DNA of 64,000 bases from Gambelia wislizenii (GCA_030847615.1 JAUMIR010000015.1:9751501-9815500); one strand, 5' to 3'. Numbered from the stretch's first letter, positions 22,831 through 34,864 are shown. Notes: a model not told the origin generated them from the sequence alone. Program-made: numbers and translations.

Positions 22831-24325
22831 GTGATGCAAACATTGGGGCTCACCCGTCAGAGAATACAATGGAAAGATTTGGTGGAAGATCATTTTCACC
22901 AGGAGCTTTACCTTTTTTAAATCTTATGATTAGTGTCTTGGCCCTGTCTACTAAAATATTTCCCTAGGTGTGTTCCTGATTGCATCCAGTATAATCATCA
23001 TAGGAAGCCATAGGGAGGTCAGGCTTATTAAACACCCTCCTTTAACAACTTTCCCATTTGGTTTTAGTGATAGTCCCCTCTAGTACAGGAGCTGATCTTT
23101 TCTTTTTTTCAGCCTTGCAAGTACTGTATAAAAATTTAGGAGTTTTTTTGTTTTGTTTTTGTTTTTTTGCAAATGTGCAAGACCAGTATGGAGCAGTGTG
23201 ATGCCCTGGTTTCTGGGGCATGTCCTCCTCTGTGACACAGTAATGCTCTAACAAAGGGGTGGGTGGAGTGCAGACCATGGGTTATATGCAATTCAGGTTC
23301 CTCACTTTTGTGGCCCTTGAAGTGCCCAACCATCCTCAAAGCTGTCCTCCTCCATTTTTTCAATTAATATTATTTATTATTTTATTCATAACCATCCCAC
23401 CTTTCTCCTGATAATGGAACTCAAAGTGGGTAACAACATATTTAAAACACTACAAATTAAAACAATTCAAAAAGATTAATAAATGTACAATGGGCCCTTG
23501 GTATCCTCTCTCTCCAATAATTCATAATTTGGCAATATTGGCATTTCATGAAGGCTAAGGAAAATCAGGGCAGACCAAAACCTAAGTTGGGTATAAATAT
23601 TCCCCTCAAATAATGTCCAGTGTGCACAGTTCTTCATAATGCCATTACTCTGTCAGTTTGCTGTGAGACACTCATGTTCAAGTCTGAGTTTCTTTGCTGC
23701 ATGAGCCATTTCCCTGAATATATTCTTCCATCCAAGTCTATCTGCCTTAACTTTTAGTTAGCATTGGGTGGTTGTCTTGTGAGCATGAGTGCATGTGTGA
23801 ATGCTTCCATGTTTATTTTCCAATAAAAACCATTTTTATTTCATTTTGTCTTGGAGTCTCATCAGTGAGTACGGGTGCAAAGGTCCCACAAGGTACCCAA
23901 CCTCTTGCAGACATACCTTTGTGCTAATTGGGTTTTTAATGTATATTGCAACAAAAGACTACTACGGCATTCTTACTATGGCATTAAATTACAGTTTCCT
24001 TTCCAGCATCTCTCATAATTCCAGTTCCAGAGAATTTTTCAAAGATTTCATAGCTGGAACTGGAATAGGTCTACCTGAAAGTAGCTGTAGGTGAAATCAG
24101 GTAGTTACCTAAGGATACAGGAACCTAAGAAGAATTTTTACAAGCTCTTTAATTCTCAGGAAAGAAGTCTGATAGTAGATTGAACTGAGTAGTTTATTTA
24201 AATTTAAAGAGCCAAGTGAACTCTTGCTTGGTAGACCAGAATTCCATAATAAAAAAACAATTAAAACAAGCTTATATAGGCCAATATTTTAGATTAGCAA
24301 AGTAACTAATGAAGAATCCGGTTGT
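22831..24325. other. Intergenic, mostly unassigned
   Basis: Contains a T-rich run near 23140-23170 and, at 23364-23440, a fragment like the tail of a squamate SINE/LINE (TTTATTCATAACCATCCCACC..CTCAAAGTGGGTAACAAC). No gene recognised. Confidence 0.5.
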
Positions 24326-24859
24326 TTTTGATAAGAAACATTTTAAATACACTTTGGAAACCCAAAGTGTAATCTGATATAAGGTCACGAACCCTTCAAA
24401 CTCTCCCTTGAGGACATTATAGTAGCCTTATGAAAAAAATTCTTCTTGTTTCACTAAAATGCTATGTGTTTAATCCTTGAATGTAGACCAATTTTTCATT
24501 CATATGTATTACTCAAGGAAACCTGCAACACGTAAAAATTCTGTTGCAAGCAGCAGCTCTGATTGTAACTATAACAAAAACTGTAACTGTATATAAAATA
24601 AAATACTGCTGAAATTTATCTGGATATGAAACGTCAAGCTGTTTTGCCATACTGATGTGGATACCATCGCATCCTAGCCATCATCACAACCATCCATGCT
24701 TCCTCCACCAGTGGGACGGAGAGAAACATGATCTATCCAATAGTTAAATATTTGTCTTCTGTTTGTCACCTTTGTGCGTTACCTGAGGCAGCTAGGGAAG
24801 AATATCTTATCCATTCTTTATGGAACTGCCCAAACAGTCATAGAATCCTAAAATCCCAA

Positions 24860-25415
24860 AATCAATGGAGATTAACAGACACATCAAAAATGGCATTATA
24901 ACAATGAGAGGAGATTGCAAAAGGGCTTCCTTACCAGACAACGCCATGCCCCATCATTATGCACTCATTTGCTGTGGTTATGGGGACATTCTGTTTCTGT
25001 TACAGATTTGCCAGTGTGTAAGAAGGTGCCTGGTTCTACTGGTGAGATTCCAGCATCAATGGGCGGTCCATGCCAGAACATTCCGGTTGAGATCGAGACA
25101 TCCAGGAAAGCTATCCTTTATTTTGAACCCTCCCTGGGTTTTTTTCTAGTGTGTGTCTGTGCTTTCTAAAACATTTTTTGTGTGTATTTTTGTTTTTATT
25201 TTTTAAATTTTCCATGCTCACGTCTTCTTGTATCAAAGGGAGGGATTTTGCTCCAGGAAGTGATCTCAGCTCCCTAAGACCTCCATTCACACCTAGACTG
25301 CAATTTCAATGTGAAAGAAGGTAAGTGCAGTGGAGAAGGTGATTATTTTGGAATAGGGGCAAGAATGGAGATTGTGGGACAGGAACTTTTTTTGCATCTG
25401 ATAATCTCCATAGAT
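24860..25415 (+). repeat. Insertion in copy C related to an unknown dispersed repeat
   Basis: Absent from copy B at the same place. The part near 25020-25330 resembles 31125-31350 and the complement of 1580-1815 in order of motifs (CCATGCCAGAACATTCC, CCCTCCCTGGGTT, a T-rich stretch, CAGCTCCCT). A donor-like AAG/GTAAGTG follows near 25319. Class unknown. Confidence 0.45.
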
Positions 25416-25417
25416 TT

Positions 25418-26250
25418 AGAAAATCACAGAGTTGGAAAGGACTACCAGGACTATTGAGTCCAATCCCCTACCATGTAGGAATGCATAACTAAAAAAACTC
25501 CTTAAAGATGGCTGTCAATCCTCTCCTTATAAACCTCCAGAGAATGAGAATCCACCCACACATACACATGCACACAGTAGTCTATTCCACTGTTGAACTG
25601 CTCTTACAATCAAGAAGTTCTTCCTAAGGGGTAATCCTCATTTTGTTGCAATTTAAAACCATTTGTACATATCCTATTCTCTAGAGCAGCAGAAAACAAG
25701 CTTGCTCTATCATAGGCATTACTTTGTGTACAATATGACCCTTGTATCTGCAGAGGATACGTTTCCAGATTTACTATGGATACCAGAAACTGCAGAGAAT
25801 AGTGACCACTATTAAAATGAATGACTTCCAGCCCTACCATACCATAAAGTCATGCTGGAGGACCTAGAAGATGCCTAGAGAGACCACATTTTTTCAGATG
25901 CTGGTAAATGAATCTGCAGCTATGGGTCCCATGTATACATGGGGCACATACTGTATTTAAGTATAGCTATCATGTCACTACACACTCTTCTCTTCTCCAA
26001 GCTAAACATACCCAGACTTCTGTTGTTTATAAGGCTTTGTTCTCAAGCCTTTGAACATCTTGGTCACCCTCCTCTGGAAACATTCCATCTTGTTGCTGTC
26101 CATCTTTAACTGGAGTAGAATAGAGTGGTTCTACCGCTTTCCTTGATCGGGACACTATACTCCTGGTGATGCAACCCAGAATTATTCCCCCTAGTTCTTG
26201 ACCATCACAAAGTGTTTTGCACCTATTATTCCACAGTGAAAAACACATGT
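25418..26250 (-). mobile_element. Old CR1 LINE 3' part (copy C)
   Basis: Same old CR1 as 7120-8330: GAGTTGGAAAGGACTACCAG at its end, then CTAGAGCAGCAGAAAACAAGC, AGCTATCATGTCACTACAC and the upstream RT-region remnants. It lacks the SINE seen in copy B. Confidence 0.75.
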
Positions 26251-27309
26251 TTTTACCATCTTGCCACTTTCAATTTTCTGCATGAAAGATCGATTTCCTG
26301 CAGAAAAATAATTCCTCCCCAATACCTGAGGTCATTTGAATTTGGGGAGAATACTGCCATAGGAGGGAGAAAAATTTGGTGAATATTCATCCTCATGTGT
26401 AAGGGATAAATAGTTGGTGATCTGCTTCAGTTAGGGGAGAGTTATTTTGTGCGGAAGACAATATATTTATAAAACAGAAAAAAAATCTGATTTTAAAAAA
26501 ATTGAAAGCTTGCTCCCTAAATAAAAGATATCTTACAAAAATACTTTTTTCTCTCTCCACTGAAGCTTATTAAAAACTATTATTAAAAACTATCCTTGAA
26601 AGAGGTGGTATGAAAAATCTTCCAGTCACACCCAGAGTTTTTTTTTTTTTTTTTTAAATAATAATAATGTTTCATTCTGGCAATCACATATTTTACAGGG
26701 AGTCCAGACATGAAATGAAAAGGAAATGAGTGATAAACACTTCTAAAATCATACAGATTTGCCAAGTGGGGAGAATAGTTTAAATTGTTTTGTTCTTGCA
26801 TGTCTGAATGAAATATGCATGGACTTTAATTCCTAAATACAGATGACTTACACCATAGCACTCTCCTAAAAGTTTTCTTGTCTGAGTAGGATTCCTATTC
26901 ACAATCACAGTCGAAATGGGAAATTAAAGATGAATGGCCAAAGAGATTACAGTTCCAAGCAGTAGAATTCACATGACCATGGCACACGCCATGACAAATC
27001 AGATCTTTTTGGAGTGACCGACATGGCCTTGAGTGAAAGCATACTTCTAAGCTGCTCTGGGCATCGAATTAGTTGTCTCTGTAATACTGAAACTGCCCTG
27101 TGGTCACAGCTGGGGATCACACCATTATTAGGTGCAATCATGCATTTTGTGACATAGTGTCTTAATGAGCTCTATGATCCAAACCAGCATCCATGTGCAA
27201 AAACACAACACATTATCCAGATGAAGGCTGGACAATCTCCTTAGCTAATGAAGAGGTGAGCATCTTTCTGACAATGCCTCCCTTCCTCTGGAAACAGGAC
27301 ATGAAGCTG

Positions 27310-27316
27310 TATAAAA
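27310..27316 (+). promoter_or_regulatory. TATA box of gene C
   Basis: TATAAAA in GAAGCTGTATAAAAGGTCC, identical to copies A and B. Confidence 0.8.
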
Positions 27317-27339
27317 GGTCCACCACCCAGTCCTCTCCA

Positions 27340-27388
27340 TTCAGTCTGCAGCTTCCTAAACACACCAGTCTCCCCACCAGTGAACAAG
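27340..27388 (+). other. Non-coding exon 1 of gene C (inferred)
   Basis: Ends GAACAAG before donor GTAAGCTG (intron from 27389). The start is estimated from the TATA spacing. The intron is 2319 bp, nearly three times that of copies A and B. Confidence 0.7.
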
Positions 27389-27959
27389 GTAAGCTGTACT
27401 AAACTTGTACCAGACTTGCCATTAATCGAATTGCTCTACAGATTTTTGTATTTATGTTTAACTTACTTGAGAAGATTCATATATGCATCCTCTTGTCTTA
27501 TTCAGCTTGCATTTGCTGCCATCCTATAAGTATATGCCAAGAGTACGAATTGTGCAGCCCATTAGATGTTGTTGGATTGCAGCTCCCACCATTCATCCCC
27601 ATTGGATCTAGTGGCTAAGGCTACTAGGATGTGCAATCTAATAATATCTTCCTAGGAGGAAGTGTCATTGATCTCTTTGAGAGTTCTTTATCAGTAGAGA
27701 TGTATCGGATTGTACTGCTATCTGATAAGCGCTAGATACTAGATAACCGTTTCCTGTCCCCCTCCAAAATCTAACAAGAGATGTATCCACTTTCTGGAAG
27801 GAAAGTTTGTCTGCTTTCCTCAAACCCCCCCCCCCATTTATTTATTTCAACTTTTTAACAATAACAAAAAACAAAGTAAATCAGTGATATAAAATTCAAC
27901 AAATTGTAAGACCTATACCAGTTCAATATCAGCAGGTCCAAATATAAAGAGTATATATT

Positions 27960-28690
27960 CTTTTTTATGAATAATTAAAATAGGTTAGTTGAAAAGTTCA
28001 AGTGATACTCTGGAAGCTCAAACAATGTGGTTTCAGATCTTTTGTATATTGACCACCCTCCCAGCACTGCTTGCAACGTGCGGCAGGGAGGTGCTTTAAT
28101 GACGACACAGGGACAAGCTGATGATTGTCCACAGCATTTCGCACTGTGGCTGGGAGGAGGCGGGGCAGAGCCTACCCTATTTCGGTCGCTGCCATCTCTA
28201 TTAGTCCCTTTGACGCTCTTATCTGATAGGTAAGATAGGACTCTTTTGATCCAAGAGGAAAGGAGATTTCCATTGCAAGTTTCCAATGTCTAGCAATTTC
28301 TAATTGCGCTGCTGTCAAATGAACTGAAATCAAATCTTGATATCTAAGGGATGAATTGGGTCCTTTGAAGATGGGAAGAAAAAGGAGATCCTCATAGTAA
28401 TGTACCTTTTGATTTACCATATGTGACAAGAATTTTAAAATATTATTCCATTTTTTTAACCTTATCACATTGCAGCCACATGTGGACCATAGTGCCTTTA
28501 CTTTGACACACCTCCAACACTATGGGGAGACTGAGTGGATCATCTGAGAGAGTTTCACTGGGGTGAAATACCAATTATGTAACAAATTTATAGGAATGTT
28601 CCCTAATTGATGCAGATATGGATTTCAGTGGTGGTAGTTTCCACCTCTTTGCCCATTGCGGTTCAGAGATTTAGGGATTTAATTAATGTT
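27960..28690 (-). mobile_element. L1 fragment inside gene C intron
   Basis: The minus strand shows an L1 ORF2 C-terminal region (NWYFTPVKLSQM, MVHMWLQC, KKWNNILKFL, AAQLEIARHWK) with shifts and stops. It belongs to the extra sequence that enlarges this intron. The first part of the insertion, 27820-27960, has a C run and AT-rich DNA. Confidence 0.7.
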
Positions 28691-28749
28691 CCCACAAGAT
28701 TCCCAGCCCTGATTGCATGTCATAAGATAATTGTATAAGTTTTTTTAGA

Positions 28750-29390
28750 TTGCTGAGGGTCCATCTATACGATTAAAAAAAAAATTCATTAGGGGGATAA
28801 AAGATACGAACAGGCAGTCGTTCGTATGCATATGATCCGCCTACACAATTTTACCCTAAACTCTGTATGATCCCCCTTCCCCAGCTGGCTGGAGCGATCA
28901 AGCCAAGCAGCGGCTTTAAATCTCCCACCACTTTTTTTTTTTAAAAAAAATATTTTAAAAGGTTTCTGCTTTGTGGAAATTTAGTTTTCCCTATTTACAA
29001 TGTAAAATAAAAATAAATATATATAACATTCATGGACTTACCGAACTCTCGCTTAGCTGGGAATCCAAAATGGCAGGCGCTTCCAATTTTCCTCCTTGCT
29101 AGCCCCGCCCCATCTATTTGGCCAGCCAATCAGATTACGCTGCCTGTTCATTTGTGTGCGAACGGGGCGTACAGACCTTCAGCCATTCAAACGGCTGTAC
29201 GGATATTATGCCGAGATCAGCTACTCCTTCTGAACACTGCATCCACATAGTTTATGGGAGACTTGCTAGCCAGCTTCTGAATGACACGTATGAATCCAAA
29301 CGGCCATGTGTAGGGATGAACGATCTTCTGAATGTCGTTCATATTTTTTTTTACTGTGTTCCTGAATATTCATTTGCAAAGAAAAGCCAG
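28750..29390. other. Unassigned insertion in gene C intron
   Basis: Sequence with no counterpart in copies A or B. It includes a CCAATCAG motif, a GC-richer part at 29090-29230 and, near 29352-29400, a short match to the 3' end of the non-CR1 LINE (GAAAAGCCAGAGAGAGAG). It is likely a mobile element, class not resolved. Confidence 0.4.
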
Positions 29391-29728
29391 AGAGAGAGCA
29401 GAGATGGGCCCTGAGCTTGACATTTTGCATCACACATCGAGACCAGCCACAGTCATTGCAGAGGCCCATCAAAACCAGCAACTGTCAAGCGTTATGGTGA
29501 TGTAAAAATGCACTAATGTAACTGTTGTCCAAGCCCAGTAAACCTATGAGAGCCCACCACTGGAGGGCATGTCCATCAGAGGATACTTTTTTCAGGGCCC
29601 CATCCACTGGGAGTGGGCACAGCAGCTAACAAGGCCCTGGTGAACCTTCATATTGTGTATATAAGTGATAAAGAGCATAAAGATGATTCTTCTTCCCTCT
29701 CTTGTAGCCTCACTCTTCCTTCTCAACA

Positions 29729-29935
29729 ATGGGTTCTGGATGCTGTGGGTCTTCTTCCAATGGCAGATCAATGATGATTTGCTGTATCCCTTGTGGCTGC
29801 AACTCCTACTGCTCCCCTTGCTGTTCCTCACAGAGCTGTTGCTCCCCTTGCTGCTGTTCCCCTTGCTGTAGCTCCCCCTGCATCTATTACCTGAGTAGTG
29901 GTGGTAACAATTCCTCCTGTTGTGGATGCAATTAA
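29729..29935 (+). CDS. Cysteine-rich EDC-type protein, gene C
   Basis: 68 residues, 20 cysteines, same layout as genes A and B. It differs from B by swapped neighbours (SYC instead of SCY at residues 26-28), so the cysteine count is unchanged but one position moves. The ATG sits 21 bp into exon 2 after the acceptor CTCTTGTAG (AG at 29706-29707). TATA box, exon 1, donor, acceptor and poly(A) signal are all kept although the intron took in about 1.5 kb of mobile DNA. Likely role: disulfide-linked protein of the cornified layer (inferred from composition and EDC-type gene structure). No named orthologue is assigned. Confidence 0.82.
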   Translation: MGSGCCGSSSNGRSMMICCIPCGCNSYCSPCCSSQSCCSPCCCSPCCSSPCIYYLSSGGNNSSCCGCN

Positions 29936-30094
29936 CTGAAGTCCTGGGAGTTAATTTCAGTGAGGAATGCCATTGATGTCTCATCAACCACAAGAAGCTC
30001 AGAGCCATTTGCATCCCTTTCAAGACATGTCTGATGAGCTCCTTCTATCCTATTTGCCAAGCATTAAGCCTGAACCTTTGTTCCTGCCTGTTGC

Positions 30095-30100
30095 AATAAA
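30095..30100 (+). terminator. Poly(A) signal of gene C
   Basis: AATAAA in TTGCAATAAAGTTCACC, 160 bp past the stop and conserved with copies A and B. Confidence 0.8.
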
Positions 30101-31124
30101 GTTCACCTTCAGTCTCTACTTTTCTTTACTTTCATCTACTTGGAAATCTGATTCCAAATCCTGAGAAACAAAAAAGAGGCATGATGGCTTGAGTTGGAAA
30201 ATGGGCCTGGTTCTCTTCTTCCTGGGTTACGGAAATTCCCAGATTCCTCCCTTAATAAAAAAAAAAAAAATGAAATAATTAATATTATTTTTTTGGTGTG
30301 AATTTTCTTAAAAGTCAGGCACTGCAGTATGAAATGGGCTGGGACTGTAATTTACTTCTCTTCTCCATGGCTTTGCCTGATCCCCTGCTAAAGCCCTCGC
30401 AAACAGTGGTAAAGATGAAATATTCTACCAACCATTTCCATGTAAATGTGTCATGTCACCATTTAGTTCTTGTTGCAGTTCTGGTTTGCCTTTCGCCAAA
30501 TCCAAATTATGCTGACCCTCTCCTAGGGTTTTCTTAGCAAGAGTTCTTCACAGGAGGTTTGCTATTCCCTTCTTCTAAGTCTGAGTGTGACTTGTCCAAA
30601 GCCATCCAGTAGGTTTTCCCAGTTTCCTCTTTTTGGAAACCTGACTGCAAGACATCCTGAGAAGCCAAAGAAGAATGATGGATTGTGTAGAATACAATGG
30701 GTGTGGTTCTTATTCTTTTCTTTCTAGGCTAAGGAAATTCTTAGATTGCTCCCTAAATAAAAGAAATCTTACAAAAATATTTTTTCTTTCTCCTCTGAAG
30801 CTTATTAAGAACTATCCTTGAAAGAGGTGGCATGAGGCTCATACAGCACTTTCTCCATTAATGTGCTTCATCTGAAGTTAAAGCCCATTCAAAATCTTGT
30901 ACCAGCCAACTCCATGTAGTTGTGTTAAGGTCCGTATCATTCCTTTTGTTTCTCTCCAGTTTACTACCCATCGATTTCATTGGGCTATGTCCAGCCTCCT
31001 GTGGCATTGGAAAGTAGAAAAGGACAGAATATTCACAGGGATTCCCATTTTATCATGTAGGTTATTCTTTGAAATGAAAAGAATCCTAGATGCAATGTAA
31101 TTCTTCCCCACCGGGGTTTCATGC

Positions 31125-31350
31125 CAGCGTTAGTAGAAGCTCCATGCCAAACACTTCTGGAAGCGATAGGGACAAGGAGGTAAGTGACACACTTTTTTGT
31201 ACCCTCCCTGGGTTACTTTTTTTAAAAAAAGTGTGTTTTTGTGCTTGGTTTGAGTTTTTTCTTTTTCATTTTAAATTTCCAGCACAATCACCATCTTATG
31301 ACAAAGGTCAGGATTTCCATTTCAGTAAGTGAATGCAGCTCTCAGGGAAA
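31125..31350 (+). repeat. Dispersed repeat of unknown class (copy C)
   Basis: Counterpart of the complement of 1580-1815: ATGCCAGCGTTAG, donor-like GAG/GTAAGTG, TTTCCAG acceptor-like, then GAATGCAGCTCTCAGGG. The short reading frame in front of the donor is not kept in length between copies. Confidence 0.5.
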
Positions 31351-32010
31351 GAAGTGGCAAAGTTAGGTGTGTGAAACTTCTATTTTTATAGTGTTATAGG
31401 GACAGGAGTGGGGCAGGAGAGGAGATAGGGATATAGGGATGCTATTTTTGAACGTATCTCATAATCTGCTAAGAATATTGGGTTAAGTCATAGAATTATA
31501 GAATCATAGAATTGTAGAGAATGTGAGGAGTCATTGATCCTCACATTCTATATGGATGTATAACAAGTCCATGAGCAAACAAACAAACAAACAAAAAACT
31601 ACAAAAGAAGATTGGAAAGAGAAACAGTGGAATTTAGATGTACCTACGAACTCCAGTCCATCAGCAGTACATTGAACAGAGATTATGGTGTCCTGGCAAA
31701 TGACACATATTATAACTTAGTTAATATCCCTATAGTTATCTACTCACCTTGGCTTTAGACAATATCTTTCTTCCTGCCTTTGTTTCCCCCATCCATGTAT
31801 CTGATGAAGTAGATTTAAGATTAAGAAAGCTTAGGCTACTAAATTCTTTCTCTCAGTTAATCTCAAAGATACTATAAGATCCCTTTGCATACCAACACGG
31901 ACATAGTAATCCACCAGGGTTTTTATTTCCAAAATGTTCTGGCAGTTTTGGGTTGGAAACCTGTCTAAAAATAGGTTTAATAATGGGGGAGGGTGTTTTC
32001 AAAACAGAAA

Positions 32011-32407
32011 ATTTGCTTTCAAATATCTAGTTGTTTCAAGTCAGTTACAGGAAGCATAAGACTCTCTTGCAGAAACAACTTCACTCAGTGATGGTTTATT
32101 TGATGCCATAGTTGAAAGCACTGTTTATGTCCTATGAAGGCCTATAAGACTTTGGTCCAGACTGTCTGAAAGCTGTCCCTATATGAACCGACCTGTATCT
32201 AAAGAAGCTTCGGAGGGGGCTTTCTCTCAGTGCAGCAACAGCCAAAGGCTGTCTGGTGACAAAATAGGACAGGGCCTCCCTGGTGGCTGCTCCCAGGCTG
32301 AGGAATTCCTTTTCATAGGAGACCTGGTGTACCATATGCAATTAAAAATCTCCCCACAAAAAGCCCAGGAGACCTCATGACCACTCTTTAACTCACCCAC
32401 CCACACC
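32011..32407. other. Intergenic, nothing recognised
   Basis: Lies between copy C and a CR1. No supported gene. Confidence 0.4.
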
Positions 32408-33258
32408 TCATAGAATCATAGAATCATAGAATTGCAGAGTTGGAAGAGACCACGAGGGCCATCCAGTCCAACCCCCCTGCCACGCAGGAAATCTTGATCA
32501 AAGCATCCCCGACAGATGGCCATCCAGCCTCTGTTTAAAGACCTCCAAGGAAGGAGACCCCACCATGCTCCGAGGGAGTGTGTTCCACTGCCGAACAGCT
32601 CTTACTGTCAAAAAGTTCCTCCTCATGTTGAGGTGGAATCTCTGTTCCTGGAGCTTGCACCCATTGCTCCGTGTTCCAGTCTCTGGAGCAGCAGAAAACA
32701 AGCCTGCTCCATCCTCAGCGTGACATCCCTTCAAATACTTAAACAGGGCTATCATATCGCCTCTAAACCGTCATTTTTCCAGGCTAAACATACCCAGCTC
32801 CCTAAGTCTCTCCTCATAAGGCATCGTTTCCAGACCTTTCACCATTTTAGTTGCCCTTCTCTGGACACGCTCCAATTTGTCAATATCCTTTCTGAATTGT
32901 GGTGCCCAGAACTGGACACAGTATTCTAAGTGAGGTCTGACCAAGGCAGAATAGAGTGGCACTATTACTTCCCTTGATCTAGACACTATACTTCTATTGA
33001 TGCAGCCCAAAATCGCATTGGCCTTTTTAGCTGCCGCATCACACTGTTGGCTCATGTTCAACTTGTGGTCTACTAGGACTCCTAGATCCCTTTCGCATGT
33101 AGTCTCATTCAGCCAGGTCTCTCCCATCCTATATTTATGCATTTCATTTTTCCGCCCTAAATGCAGTACTTTACATTTCTCCGTATTGAATTTCATTTTG
33201 TTAGCTTTGGCCCAGCTCTCCAGTCTATCCAGGTCATTCTGAATTTTGATCCTGTCCT
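32408..33258 (-). mobile_element. CR1 LINE, 3' third
   Basis: On the minus strand it encodes the ORF2 C-terminus from near [11 protein letters not shown] to the family's end, with a break near 32765, and ends in the complement of (ATTCTATG)n at 32408-32433. It is 5'-truncated exactly where a pyrimidine-rich minisatellite starts. Confidence 0.92.
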
Positions 33259-33545
33259 CGTTCTGCCCCCTGCTGCCCCCTATGTCTTGTTCTTCCCTTT
33301 GCTCGTTCTTCCCCTCCTACCACACATTCTGCCACTCCCCCAGTTGTCTGCCCCTTCCCCAGTCTTTATGTCCCTCCCCCCACTCATTCATCCCCCTTCC
33401 CCCACTGTTCTGCCTCTACCCCACTCATTCTGCCCCTCCTTCCACTAGTTCTGCCCTTCCCCCACTGTTCTGCCCCTCCCCGCACTCTTTCTGCCCCTCC
33501 CTCCAATCGTTCTGCACCTCCCACCCCACTCCCTGCACTCCAGCA
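33259..33545 (+). repeat. Pyrimidine-rich minisatellite
   Basis: About a dozen imperfect units around CCCACTCATTCTGCCCCTCC, roughly 20-24 bp each, almost pure C/T on this strand. No gene is supported inside it. Confidence 0.85.
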
Positions 33546-33925
33546 GAAACCACATCCACTCCCATGTTACTCACTCTCCAGCAGCCATGTTTGAGATCTA
33601 CATGATCCTGCTCCCAGGGTGCTGATTGCATGCCCAACAGGCACGTGATTGGTTGGTCAGTTCCCTAAGCAACCAATCAGCACACTGGAAATGACAACAT
33701 TCCCAAGAGAATTTTATATATATAGATAGGCATATCATTATCAAATAGAATAATAGTATTGTAGAGCTGGAAGAGTCCCTTTTATGGTGGTATGTGTGTG
33801 ATGCATTTTTTTTTTTACTTTGCTATGTTTTGAACTTATTTTCTACGTTTTAAAATGAATGGCATTTTCTTATGACAGCTTGTTTAGTTGTGTTTGAACT
33901 TCTTGGATGATGGGCTTTATTCGAA
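33546..33925. other. Intergenic with a tiny CR1 tail
   Basis: Holds CCAATCAG motifs, a short CR1-tail-like piece near 33745-33780 (ATTGTAGAGCTGGAAGAG) and a T run. Nothing else recognised. Confidence 0.4.
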
Positions 33926-34170
33926 GGATAGTCACCAATGGCTCGTCATCATCGTGGAGAGAAGTGAGCAGCGGGGTACCACAGGGTTCTGTCCTGGGCT
34001 CAGTGCTATCCAACATCTTTATCAATGACTTGGATGAGGGAGTGGAGGGAATGCTCTCTCAAGTTTTCAGATGACACCAAATTAGGAGGGGTAGCTAATA
34101 ACCCAGAGGACAGGATCAGAATCCAAAATGACCTGAACAGGTTAGAAAAGTAGGCCAAAACTAACAAAAA
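33926..34170 (+). mobile_element. Old CR1 fragment, RT region
   Basis: Translates, with shifts, to the CR1 segment around [20 protein letters not shown] and [10 protein letters not shown]. Truncated at both ends; the following CR1 is in the opposite direction. Confidence 0.8.
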
Positions 34171-34189
34171 GAATTTCAACAGATGGAAT

Positions 34190-34805
34190 AATAGAATCAT
34201 AGAATCATACAGTTGGAAGAGACCACAAGGGCCATCCAGTCCAACCCCCTGTCATGCAGGAATAAACTATCAAAGCATTCCTGACAGATGGCCATCCAGC
34301 CTCTGGTTAAAAACCTTCAAAGAAGGAGCCTCCACCACATTCCCAGGCAGTGTATTCCACATCCAAACAACTCTGTCAGGAAGTTTTTCCTAATGTTTAG
34401 GTGGGATCTCTTTTCCTGTAGTTTGAACCTGTTGCTCGATGTCCTAGGACTTTTTCAGATGATCCTTGCAACGCAAGGACCAAGCAGGAGCGTTTCATAG
34501 CTGCAGCACGGCAGTGGGTCCATTTCGGATGACGCCGTCCCTGCGGCGAAATCTTCCATGTCTCTTCTGTTTAGCACTGGAGCCTGCCGCGCTGCAGCTA
34601 TGAAACTCACCCACTCGATTCTTGCACAGCAAGGATTGTCTGAAAAAGTACCTAATCTCTGGAACAGCAGAAAACAAGCCTGCTCCATCCTCAGTATGAC
34701 ACCCCTTCAAATATTTAAACATGGCTATCATGTCCCCTCTCAAACTTCTCTTCTCCAGGCTAAACAAGCCCAGCTCCATAAGCCACTCCTCATAGGGCGT
34801 GGCTT
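34190..34805 (-). mobile_element. CR1 3' end, split by a MITE
   Basis: Ends in the complement of the CR1 tail (ATAGAATCATAGAATCATAC) and contains the usual last 400 bp ([21 protein letters not shown] region on minus). The MITE at 34447-34651 interrupts it. Confidence 0.88.
34447..34651. mobile_element. Palindromic MITE inserted in CR1, about 205 bp
   Basis: Ends GGACTTTTTCAGA and (complement) GTACTTTTTCAGA, with similarity continuing inward about 65 bp (CGTTTCATAGCTGCAGC and GAGTTTCATAGCTGCAGC). Flanked by CTA at 34444-34446 and 34652-34654, and the CR1 reads straight across if the insert and one CTA are removed. The 3-bp target duplication would suit a Harbinger-like element (tentative). 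Confidence 0.85.
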
Positions 34806-34864
34806 ACACATATATACATATTATTCAGTCAATGTAACTTTGATGATCCACCCTTGATGTAATA

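Larger units (their letters stand above)
24326..32010 (+). repeat. Duplicated gene block, copy C (longest)
   Basis: Collinear with B from its left end, and with A on the right out to about 32010 (matching A's 946-1815). It is the only copy that overlaps both of the other blocks fully. Insertions special to C include 24860-25415, the L1 at 27960-28690 and the DNA at 28750-29390. A join at about 31124 (GGGTTTCAT/GCCAGC) suggests a deletion of the DNA that A has at 1816-3120. Confidence 0.88.

Noticed and set aside
29665..29871. Leucine-rich frame overlapping gene C in another phase
   Set aside because: Shadow of the repetitive cysteine-coding exon; it starts in the intron.
33926..34805. Possible twin-primed CR1 (plus piece followed by minus piece)
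   Set aside because: The 3' tail of the minus piece lies between the two, the wrong order for twin priming.
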